A stretch of DNA of 12,703 nucleotides from Nitrospirota bacterium (GTDB lineage Bacteria > Nitrospirota > Nitrospiria > Nitrospirales > UBA8639), in NCBI GenBank assembly GCA_020348185.1, contig CP070743.1:1416663-1429365 (forward strand). The letters run 5' to 3'. The notes under the pieces were generated by a model. The model did not search any database. It was not told the DNA's origin and saw only the letters and a program-made list of their open reading frames with translations. The translations under genes were made by a program, and so were the position numbers. The first letter of the stretch is position 1; every line of letters begins with the position of its first letter. Positions 1 through 5,482 of the stretch are shown here, in pieces.

Positions 1-1019
1 GAATTTTTGGTCCGACCCGCAACGCAGCCCGCATTGAATCCAGTAAGTCCTTTTCGAAGGAACTGATGATGCGGTGCAAAATCCCCACCGCCAAAGCCGA
101 CACCTTTGATAGTCTGAGCCAAGCCCTCCAGTATCTTGAGTCTCACCCTACTCCGGTGGTGGTGAAAGCTGATGGGCTGGCCCAGGGAAAAGGTGTGATC
201 GTGGCGCCAACACGGGAGGAGGCCAAGGCGGCGGTGACGGCCATGCTTGGGGATCATCAGTTTGGGGAGGCCGGTGCTCGCGTAGTCATCGAGGAATTTG
301 TTGAGGGGCAAGAGTTAACGGTGATGGCATTTGCCGACGGGCGAACGGTGGTGCCCATGGTGGCCGCGCAAGACCACAAGCGAATCGGAGAAGGCGATAC
401 CGGACCCAACACCGGAGGAATGGGGGCCTATACCCCAACTCCGCTCATCAATGACAATCTTCGGCTTCGTGTTCTGCGAGACGTGCTGTATCCGGCTGTT
501 GAAGGATTGTCTCGAATGGGAAGTCCATTTTATGGTGTCTTATATGCGGGGCTGATGATCTCGCGTGACGGCAACCCTTATGTATTGGAATTCAATGCCC
601 GATTCGGTGATCCTGAAACCCAAGTGGTGCTTCCCTTGCTCAAAACTGATTTGGTTGATGTGCTTGAAGCGGTTGCCGAGCATCGATTAGATCAGGTCCA
701 CGTCGAATGGCACCAACATGCAGCCGTGTGCGTCGTGATGACTTCAGAAGGCTATCCTGGAGCCTACAAGAAAGGAGTGCCCATCACGGGTTTGTCAACA
801 CCTGTGCAAAATCAGGATGTGGTGGTCTTTCACGCCGGTACCGGGAAGGCCGCTGAAGAATTTGTGACCAACGGTGGCCGTGTCGTGGGGGTGACAGGTC
901 TTGGCCCCGATCTTCGGACAGCGCGCAGCCATGCCTATGAGGCCATCAAAAGCATTACCTTCGATGGCTGCTACTTTCGCCGAGATATTGCTCAGCGAGC
1001 CATCCCCACAGTTTCGTAA
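1..1019 (+). CDS. purD: Phosphoribosylamine-glycine ligase (GAR synthetase), 5'-truncated by window edge
   Basis: This enzyme joins 5-phosphoribosylamine and glycine using ATP, the second step of de novo purine synthesis in the cytosol. The frame is open from base 3 and gives about 338 residues. The first visible residues (FGPTRNAARIESSKSF) match the family near residue 95, so roughly 95-100 N-terminal residues lie outside the window. The ATG at 66 is internal, not the start. ATP-grasp hallmarks follow in order: VVVKADGLAQGKGVIVA, the QDHKR...DTGPNTGGMGAY loop, and LEFNARFGDPETQ, which carries metal and ATP ligands. The C-terminal PurD domain is present (VFHAGTGKA, TNGGRVVGVTGLG) with the usual ending. 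The next gene starts 18 bp downstream on the same strand, so they are probably cotranscribed. No defects are seen in the visible part. The family identity is very secure. Confidence 0.97.
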   Translation, partial: IFGPTRNAARIESSKSFSKELMMRCKIPTAKADTFDSLSQALQYLESHPTPVVVKADGLAQGKGVIVAPTREEAKAAVTAMLGDHQFGEAGARVVIEEFVEGQELTVMAFADGRTVVPMVAAQDHKRIGEGDTGPNTGGMGAYTPTPLINDNLRLRVLRDVLYPAVEGLSRMGSPFYGVLYAGLMISRDGNPYVLEFNARFGDPETQVVLPLLKTDLVDVLEAVAEHRLDQVHVEWHQHAAVCVVMTSEGYPGAYKKGVPITGLSTPVQNQDVVVFHAGTGKAAEEFVTNGGRVVGVTGLGPDLRTARSHAYEAIKSITFDGCYFRRDIAQRAIPTVS

Positions 1020-1037
1020 TGTAGCGCCGGGCTGACC

Positions 1038-1694
1038 ATGGCCAAAGTCCTTCCGTTCCCGGACGTGCCGTCACAAGATACCACCGCAGAAGTAACCCGT
1101 TGCATACAGCAGGATGGTGTCATCTCGGTTGCAACTGAGAGTTTTTTTGCATTAGCGGCAGGTGTTGAGCATGGTGCAGCCATCCAACGGGTTGTATCCA
1201 TGAAGAAGGATCGGCAAGCCAAACCGATCCTTGTATTGATTGGGGAGAGAGCACAGCTCATTCCATTACTCTCTCGGATTCCCCCAGGGGCTGAAGTGCT
1301 CATTGATCGCTTTTGGCCTGGCCCCCTGACCCTTGTGTTACCTGCCGCTTCCCACCTGCCCGATGCGCTCACCGGCGGAACAGGCACCATTGGTGTCCGT
1401 CAACCACTGACCTCCCGACTCTTGGCCTTGCTCCGGTCAACTGGTCCTTTAACCGGGACCAGCGCCAATCGTTCGGGTGAAACACCCTTGCAACACCCCA
1501 GGGAGGTAGAGGAAATTTTTGGGAAAGACCTTGATTTGATTTTAGATAGCGGCCCCTCGCCTGGTGGAAAGCCTTCTACCGTTTTGAATCTGGTTGGAGA
1601 AATTAGGCTTCTCCGAGCAGGACCCATCTCGACTCAGGCGATTCAAGAAGTGCTTTCCACGGTAGGTTTGACACTTGTGGAATCGCGGGAATAA
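1038..1694 (+). CDS. Sua5/YciO/YrdC/TsaC family protein (probable L-threonylcarbamoyladenylate synthase)
   Basis: Members of this family make threonylcarbamoyl-AMP from threonine, bicarbonate and ATP for the tRNA t6A37 modification. The protein has 218 residues, a normal length for the short TsaC/YrdC type without the extra Sua5 domain. Visible motifs are a basic MKKDRQAKPI segment (about 55-64), RFWPGPLTLVLP (91-102), IGVRQP (118-123), TGTSANRSGETP (139-150) and GKPSTVLNL (177-185). The first active-site motif is divergent: the usual PT(E/D)TxYGL reads VATESFFAL (31-39), with Ala for Pro and Phe for Tyr. It could be a true TsaC or a family paralogue such as YciO, so I give no symbol. It follows purD after 18 bp with no clear Shine-Dalgarno sequence, which suggests dependence on upstream translation. 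Its last 52 bp overlap the convergent dehydrogenase gene. Confidence 0.88.
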   Translation: MAKVLPFPDVPSQDTTAEVTRCIQQDGVISVATESFFALAAGVEHGAAIQRVVSMKKDRQAKPILVLIGERAQLIPLLSRIPPGAEVLIDRFWPGPLTLVLPAASHLPDALTGGTGTIGVRQPLTSRLLALLRSTGPLTGTSANRSGETPLQHPREVEEIFGKDLDLILDSGPSPGGKPSTVLNLVGEIRLLRAGPISTQAIQEVLSTVGLTLVESRE

Positions 1695-2533
1695 TGTCGT
1701 TGATGAACTTCTCTTAAGGAAAGCAGTGGAATGTTAAGAATGTGTTTGACTTTCTCAATATTCAAAGTCAGATCCCGCGGACGAATGAGTCCTGCTTCAG
1801 CCCTTGTCGAAGGAACAATCCTCTCAGTCGGAGTTCTGTTGTGAAGGGCTAATATCCCGAGACCGAATTCCCAACGAGTCAACGGATCAGGCCCTGCAAT
1901 GTTAAGCATGCCGGAAAAATCCATCCTGGTAAGCTCCAAAAGACATTCGGTGAGGGTGTGGATCCAGATTGGACAACGGATTTCGTCGGTAAACAGTTGG
2001 ATGGTCTGGCCTTTATTGAGCCCGTCAAGAAGCCATCGAGATTGATGATCAACCGGATCCATTCCATACATCAGTGAGGTTCGAACAATGGCGGCCTTCG
2101 GAAATAGAGCGGCAACGCTGTGTTCTGCTTCAGCCTTGGCTTGGCCATAATCGTTTATGGGCTTTGGACGGCTCTTTTCATCGTAGGGCGCGTCTTCGCC
2201 ATCAAAGACCAAATCCGATGAGAGGTGAATCAGTCGGCAAGGAGATTCCTTTGCACCCTGGGCAAGGTTTCGAGCGGCTGGTACGATGGCCTCAATTTCT
2301 TCCAATGAACGATTGGAACAAGCCGTATGGATGATCACATCTGGATGAAGAGAAGTGATCAGCTCTTTGACTCTTCCGCCATCTCGCAAGTCGCAATGAT
2401 GCCACGTCGTTTGGAGACCCTCAGGAGGTGGAGTTTGAAAGTAAGTCGCATGAGTCCGCCAACTCCCCGCATGGGAGATAAGATGTTGTCCCAAATACCC
2501 CGCTCCACCAGTGATTAAGAGTGTATTTTTCAT
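1643..2533 (-). CDS. RmlD-like NAD(P)-dependent short-chain dehydrogenase/reductase
   Basis: This is an extended-SDR sugar-nucleotide oxidoreductase related to dTDP-4-dehydrorhamnose reductase (RmlD). It is 296 residues long, typical of RmlD. The Rossmann dinucleotide motif TGGAGYLG is at residues 8-15 and an acidic CDLRD is at 48-51. The family pattern IHLSSDLVFDG is at 102-112, catalytic YGQAK (Tyr129, Lys133) follows, and RTSLMYG at 151-157 and LNIAGPDPLTRWEFG at 210-224 belong to the substrate domain. The start is fixed by the beta-strand MKNTLLITGG. No Shine-Dalgarno sequence precedes it; a 9-mer repeat array begins 11 bp upstream. The C-terminal tail (about 17 residues, Ser/Thr-rich) lies over the 3' end of the convergent YrdC-family gene. 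No rhamnose pathway genes (rmlA, rmlB, rmlC) are next to it, so the exact substrate is unknown. It may also act as a generic NAD-dependent epimerase-like reductase. Confidence 0.88.
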   Translation of the reverse strand: MKNTLLITGGAGYLGQHLISHAGSWRTHATYFQTPPPEGLQTTWHHCDLRDGGRVKELITSLHPDVIIHTACSNRSLEEIEAIVPAARNLAQGAKESPCRLIHLSSDLVFDGEDAPYDEKSRPKPINDYGQAKAEAEHSVAALFPKAAIVRTSLMYGMDPVDHQSRWLLDGLNKGQTIQLFTDEIRCPIWIHTLTECLLELTRMDFSGMLNIAGPDPLTRWEFGLGILALHNRTPTERIVPSTRAEAGLIRPRDLTLNIEKVKHILNIPLLSLREVHQRHYSRDSTSVKPTVESTS

Positions 2534-2543
2534 AGAAAATAGT

Positions 2544-2579
2544 CTAAGGGGTTAAAAGGGTCGAAAAGGTCGAAGGGGT
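2544..2579. repeat. Left array of degenerate 9-bp tandem repeat (4 units, GGGGT-type orientation)
   Basis: Four consecutive nonamers read CTAAGGGGT, TAAAAGGGT, CGAAAAGGT and CGAAGGGGT. They are the reverse complement of the unit type found in the array at 2618-2716, so the two arrays face each other across a 38-bp spacer. The array ends 10 bp from the start codon of the minus-strand dehydrogenase gene and therefore lies in its leader. It is noncoding as far as can be seen. Confidence 0.75.
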
Positions 2580-2617
2580 AAACTGACCGGGAACTCCCCC
2601 AAAGGCTTACATTCCGG

Positions 2618-2716
2618 ACCTCTTCGCCTTTTTAACCTACCCAACCTCTTTGACCCTTTAGACCCCTTTGACCTCTTTTACTTTTTGACCTCTTCAACAT
2701 TCGACCCCTTTGACCC
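2618..2716. repeat. Right array of degenerate 9-bp tandem repeat (about 12 units, ACCYCTTTG type)
   Basis: Units run head to tail: ACCTCTTCG, an 8-mer CCTTTTTA, ACCTACCCA, ACCTCTTTG, ACCCTTTAG, ACCCCTTTG, ACCTCTTTT, an 8-mer ACTTTTTG, ACCTCTTCA, a 7-mer ACATTCG, ACCCCTTTG, then a partial ACCCC. The ACC start of each unit is nearly invariant and the rest drifts in T/C. Together with the left array it fills most of the 301-bp spacer between the divergent dehydrogenase and threonine aldolase genes. No protein is supported here. Transcribed across, the two arrays could fold into a long imperfect hairpin. Confidence 0.78.
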
Positions 2717-2742
2717 CATGGTTTTTCGACTCTTCCAATCGG

Positions 2743-2772
2743 TTGTTCCGCGATGGACGACTTTCATAGAAT
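2743..2772 (+). promoter_or_regulatory. Possible sigma-70 promoter for threonine aldolase
   Basis: TTGTTC at 2743-2748 and TAGAAT at 2767-2772 are separated by 18 bp, about 60 bp upstream of the aldolase start. The -10 box matches at 5 of 6 positions but the -35 matches only in its TTG, so this is a weak candidate. Confidence 0.25.
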
Positions 2773-2834
2773 GAAGGAAAGAGTAAGGAAGTATCAAGAG
2801 CCAGGGCCGCCATTGTGAGAAAAGGAAGAATCTT

Positions 2835-3863
2835 ATGATTGATTTACGGAGTGATACAGTCACAAAACCTACACCGGCCATGCGTGAAGCCATGGCGAAT
2901 GCCGAGGTAGGGGATGATGTCTATGGAGAAGACCCCACGGTCAATCGACTTGAGTCAATGGCTGCGGAACTATTGGGGAAACAGGCCGCGTTGTTTGTGC
3001 CAACCGGCGTCATGGCTAACCAGCTTTCCATTCGTCTCCACACCAAACCCGGCGATGAAGTCATTGTCGAGAGCACCGCTCATATCATTCGCTATGAAGG
3101 CGGATCGGCCTCGTCATTGTCCGGCGTGCAACTGTGTTGTGTGCCCGGTATCCGTGGAATCCTGGAGCCTGATCGGGTTGCGACAGCCATTCGTCCACGT
3201 GATGTCCATAATCCTCCGACCACCTTATTATGTCTTGAGCAAACCCATAATAGTGGAGGTGGTTCAGTCTACCCCTTAGCTACCATGCATCGGTTGGTCG
3301 GGCTAGCGAGAGAGAATGGCTTGGCGTTGCATTTGGACGGCGCGCGTTTATTTAATGCTGTAGCGGCGACCGGCGTGTCCGCAGCCGAGTATGCTCAGCC
3401 GTTTGATACGGTGTCCTTTTGTTTGTCAAAAGGCTTAGGCGCTCCTCTTGGATCGATGATCGTCGCCGATCGTGAGCGTGTGACCCAACTTCGACGCTTG
3501 CGAAAAATCTTCGGCGGTGGAATGCGTCAGGTGGGGATTGTGGCTGCCGCGGGGATCTATGCCTTGGAGCATCATATCCCAAGGCTGAAGGACGATCATG
3601 TTAATGCCAAACGTCTCGCTGAATTGTTGCAAACCATACCATCGGTGTCCGTAGATTCCAAACAAGTCGAAACGAATATTATTATTTTCACGGTCCGACC
3701 ATCCATCAAGTCGACTGATGAATTAGTAGCCGAATGCAAACAGGCCGGGGTGCTTCTCAACGCAGTTGGAGACTATGCCTTTCGGGTTGTCACTCACTTT
3801 GATGTATCCGCTCAAGATATCGAAGAAGCCGGCCGAATTTTTCACAAGGTATTTTCAAATTGA
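2835..3863 (+). CDS. ltaE: Low-specificity L-threonine aldolase (PLP enzyme)
   Basis: This cytosolic PLP-dependent aldolase cleaves L-threonine or allo-threonine to glycine and acetaldehyde. It is 342 residues long, the usual family size, and runs from the family N-terminus IDLRSDTVTKPTPAMREAM to a complete C-terminal domain. DDVYGEDPTVNRLE is at 27-40 and VPTGVMANQ at 55-63. H83 sits in the ring-stacking region, HLDGARLFNA at 166-175 supplies D168 and R171 for the cofactor, and SFCLSKGLGAPLGS at 194-207 carries the Schiff-base Lys199. A good ribosome binding site (AAAGGA at 2821-2826) sits 8 bp before the ATG and decides the start. It is transcribed away from the dehydrogenase gene. The downstream hairpin at 3885 could end its transcript. 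Glycine made here would also be a PurD substrate, but that link is metabolic and not a shared operon. Confidence 0.95.
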   Translation: MIDLRSDTVTKPTPAMREAMANAEVGDDVYGEDPTVNRLESMAAELLGKQAALFVPTGVMANQLSIRLHTKPGDEVIVESTAHIIRYEGGSASSLSGVQLCCVPGIRGILEPDRVATAIRPRDVHNPPTTLLCLEQTHNSGGGSVYPLATMHRLVGLARENGLALHLDGARLFNAVAATGVSAAEYAQPFDTVSFCLSKGLGAPLGSMIVADRERVTQLRRLRKIFGGGMRQVGIVAAAGIYALEHHIPRLKDDHVNAKRLAELLQTIPSVSVDSKQVETNIIIFTVRPSIKSTDELVAECKQAGVLLNAVGDYAFRVVTHFDVSAQDIEEAGRIFHKVFSN

Positions 3864-3884
3864 AAAGCCAGGACTCTTCTTCCA

Positions 3885-3914
3885 CTCCTTTGACAAAGGG
3901 AGGCGAGGGGGGAT
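3885..3914. repeat. Hairpin-forming dispersed-repeat-like element / possible terminator after ltaE
   Basis: CTCCTTTG at 3885-3892 and CAAAGGGAG at 3894-3902 are inverted repeats with one bulged G. They are followed by GCGAGGGGGGATTTT. The stem lies 21 bp past the aldolase stop. The T run is short, so it may be a terminator of modest strength. The composition (TTTGACAAAGGGAGG then a G-rich tail) looks like a family of short interspersed bacterial repeats, which I cannot confirm from one copy. Confidence 0.45.
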
Positions 3915-3957
3915 TTTCCGCCATGTCACATCAGGGGCTAGTTGGTTATGCCTTGCG

Positions 3958-3987
3958 TTGACAGGTCAATAGATCCCTTCCTACAAT
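3958..3987 (+). promoter_or_regulatory. Near-consensus sigma-70 promoter with palindrome over the -35 box
   Basis: TTGACA at 3958-3963 (6 of 6) and TACAAT at 3982-3987 (5 of 6) are separated by 18 bp, placing a start near 3994 and giving a leader of about 29 nt to the gene at 4023. TTGAC-AG-GTCAA at 3958-3969 is a perfect inverted repeat covering the -35 hexamer, so it could be an operator. The promoter is far stronger than others seen in the window. Confidence 0.65.
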
Positions 3988-4022
3988 TTAGATGATCCAG
4001 ACAATAGAAAGGATAAGTAGTC

Positions 4023-4253
4023 GTGACCAAACAAACGGCGGTTTCTTTTGAACAAATTTCCCGCGTCTTGGAATTAACCGACCGATTGGAGATATCTCGT
4101 GAGTGGGTGGAAATCCCGCTTTCATCTGCCAATCCAGGGACAGTGAAAAAATTGCCTAACGGGAAACTGGAAATTGTGGTCGATTCAGAGGTCCTGTTTG
4201 AAGACTGGTTGCAATCGCTTGAAAATAAAATCAAAGCGGTTATGGACTTATAG
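4023..4253 (+). CDS. Conserved-looking hypothetical protein, 76 residues
   Basis: I do not recognise this family. The start is GTG, chosen because AGAAAGGA at 4006-4013 lies 9 bp upstream and a strong promoter ends 35 bp upstream. The protein is acidic to neutral and soluble, with no signal peptide, membrane segment or Cys. The N-terminal half looks helical (FEQISRVLELTDRLEIS), the middle has a short beta-like LPNGKLEIVVDS, and the C-terminus is an amphipathic helix (FEDWLQSLENKIKAVMDL). The second small gene starts 22 bp after it, so they probably form a two-gene unit. No function can be assigned. Confidence 0.7.
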   Translation: MTKQTAVSFEQISRVLELTDRLEISREWVEIPLSSANPGTVKKLPNGKLEIVVDSEVLFEDWLQSLENKIKAVMDL

Positions 4254-4275
4254 GAATTGGGAGACAATAAAACCG

Positions 4276-4482
4276 ATGGCGGTTCGGGATCGAGATTGGC
4301 CTGGCTATACGCTGTGGTACTGCTGCCGGGAATGTGGTCGTCTTTGGACGTATCAGGGCAGCGACGTGGTGGCGCTGGATCCAAGTTTTGCTTTAGGGCC
4401 AGCTCAAGTCAGTGAAGGGGTTTCCGGACGAACCTGCGCGATTTGTGAAGGGACGTGTAATGCCCCGGCCGCTGAGATTTAA
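4276..4482 (+). CDS. Small Cys-rich protein, zinc-ribbon-like, 68 residues
   Basis: I do not recognise this family. The ATG at 4276 is used because the frame upstream overlaps the preceding gene and has no other start between the genes; GGGAG at 4259-4263 can serve as a binding site, with a rather long 12-bp spacing. The protein has two cysteine pairs, CCREC (C17 and C20) and CAIC (C54 and C57), plus extra C16 and C61, separated by 33 residues. This matches a zinc-ribbon layout or a metal/redox site. Aromatic residues (WPGYTLWY, RLWTYQG) flank the first knuckle, as in rubredoxin-like and zinc-ribbon folds. It has no membrane segment and is probably cotranscribed with the gene at 4023. The metal and the partner are unknown. 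Confidence 0.65.
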   Translation: MAVRDRDWPGYTLWYCCRECGRLWTYQGSDVVALDPSFALGPAQVSEGVSGRTCAICEGTCNAPAAEI

Positions 4483-4540
4483 TGAAGGTTCCTGAATCGA
4501 TATTGACCTTGCCTCTTGAGCATTCTCAACCCTCTGCCCC

Positions 4541-4969
4541 TTAACCAGCTAAACACACCGCATCGCCTTTGGAATCAGTTTCTCCTTCACCTTCCCTCGT
4601 TTTCTCAACTGACCATTCAAGAGGTGTGATGGTGATCAAGTGGCCCTTGAGGGTGTAGAATTCTCCCTGAGAAATTTCCACTTTATCGCCTTCCGACACT
4701 TTCATGTCCAAGACCGGCTTTTTAGTTTCAGTCTGTTGAAGCAAGAGGCCGTCCTCTTTTTTGATGAGTTCATAGGTCCCCTGATGGTTGATGATCAGGG
4801 AGCTGGCTTCAACTTTCGCATGAAGCTGCCCCACATTGTCAAAAATGGCAAAGTTCAGATGCAAAGGGCCCTTTCCCTTGCGGAATGACAGTTCGATTTG
4901 GGGAAGACCTTCAATTTCAATTGTCCCATTTGAATTTCGATACCAATGAGGCCCAACTTTCACATCCAT
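4541..4969 (-). CDS. Hypothetical protein, probable beta-rich soluble domain, 142 residues
   Basis: I do not recognise this family. The start is ATG with AAGGGG about 9 bp upstream on the minus strand. The sequence alternates hydrophobic and polar residues with many short strands (TIEIEGLPQIELSF, LHLNFAIFDNVGQL, KVEASSLIINHQG, GEFYTLKGHLITITPLEW), which suggests a beta-sandwich or barrel. It has no signal peptide, membrane helix or catalytic motif. The tail is charged (KTREGEGETDSKGD) and contains the only Cys. It converges on the small Cys-rich gene across a 58-bp gap in which I see no terminator. Codon use looks like the neighbours. No function is assigned. Confidence 0.72.
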   Translation of the reverse strand: MDVKVGPHWYRNSNGTIEIEGLPQIELSFRKGKGPLHLNFAIFDNVGQLHAKVEASSLIINHQGTYELIKKEDGLLLQQTETKKPVLDMKVSEGDKVEISQGEFYTLKGHLITITPLEWSVEKTREGEGETDSKGDAVCLAG

Positions 4970-5118
4970 ACCGCGAATCCCCTTTCAATACAAGAACATT
5001 TCTGCATGGTTCACTTGGTTGTTCATCTCGTCGAATCCTATGAACCAATGAAAATCCTGTTCTAATCCTTCTCGCAAAATTTATGTTTCTCTCCCAATGG
5101 CTTCCTGAGATGAAACCT

Positions 5119-5331
5119 TTATCGCTGTCTGATCCGGTTAAGAATCAAAGCCACACAGCCCCCCAATATGCCACCACCAACAATCGTGATAATGATTCCC
5201 ACCACTTCGACTTCCCAAAACGGTTCCTGGGCCACCATCATATCGCGAAGGCCTCCCTGGATCATGATGACCGCAATCGTCATCAAGGCGCCGATCGTAA
5301 ACCACCAAAAAAATATTTTAATTGAATCCAT
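5119..5331 (-). CDS. Small inner-membrane protein with two predicted helices, 70 residues
   Basis: Two hydrophobic segments, at about residues 5-25 (FFWWFTIGALMTIAVIMI) and 41-64 (ending ILGGCVALIL), flank a short loop with acidic residues. The tail NRIRQR is basic, so both ends are likely cytoplasmic. The second helix is Gly-rich (VGGGILGG), as in tightly packing helix pairs. The ribosome binding site is weak and the opposite strand is also open over this stretch, so the reading is supported mainly by its membrane-protein pattern. I cannot name a family. It lies between the unknown 142-residue gene and yifB, all on the minus strand, separated from each by about 150 bp. Confidence 0.55.
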   Translation of the reverse strand: MDSIKIFFWWFTIGALMTIAVIMIQGGLRDMMVAQEPFWEVEVVGIIITIVGGGILGGCVALILNRIRQR

Positions 5332-5440
5332 AAGAAGACTGTGGAACCCCCATAAAATTCTATTTACACCTATTCACCGATCGAAAAGAGACCCACAATT
5401 GAGATCTTACGTTTTGGGAGTAAGGACTCTATTTCTTATA

Positions 5441-5469
5441 ACTCGGAACCTGAAAATTGAAACCCGAAA
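5441..5469. repeat. Degenerate heptamer tandem repeat
   Basis: Four head-to-tail 7-mers, ACTCGGA, ACCTGAA, AATTGAA and ACCCGAA, followed by ACG, occupy the spacer 13 bp past the yifB stop. The consensus is ACCYGAA. It resembles the heptameric short tandem repeats known from cyanobacteria and other genomes. It is noncoding as far as can be seen. Confidence 0.5.
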
Positions 5470-5482
5470 CGTTTTTCATGCT

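Noticed and set aside
66..1019. The ATG at 66 as the purD start.
   Set aside because: Conserved PurD residues (FGPTRNAARIESSK) are encoded upstream in the same frame from base 3, so the gene simply runs off the window edge.
5083..5325. A plus-strand 80-codon frame opposite the small membrane protein.
   Set aside because: Its translation is rich in His, Asp, Asn and Arg with no fold-like pattern, while the opposite strand gives a coherent two-helix membrane protein.
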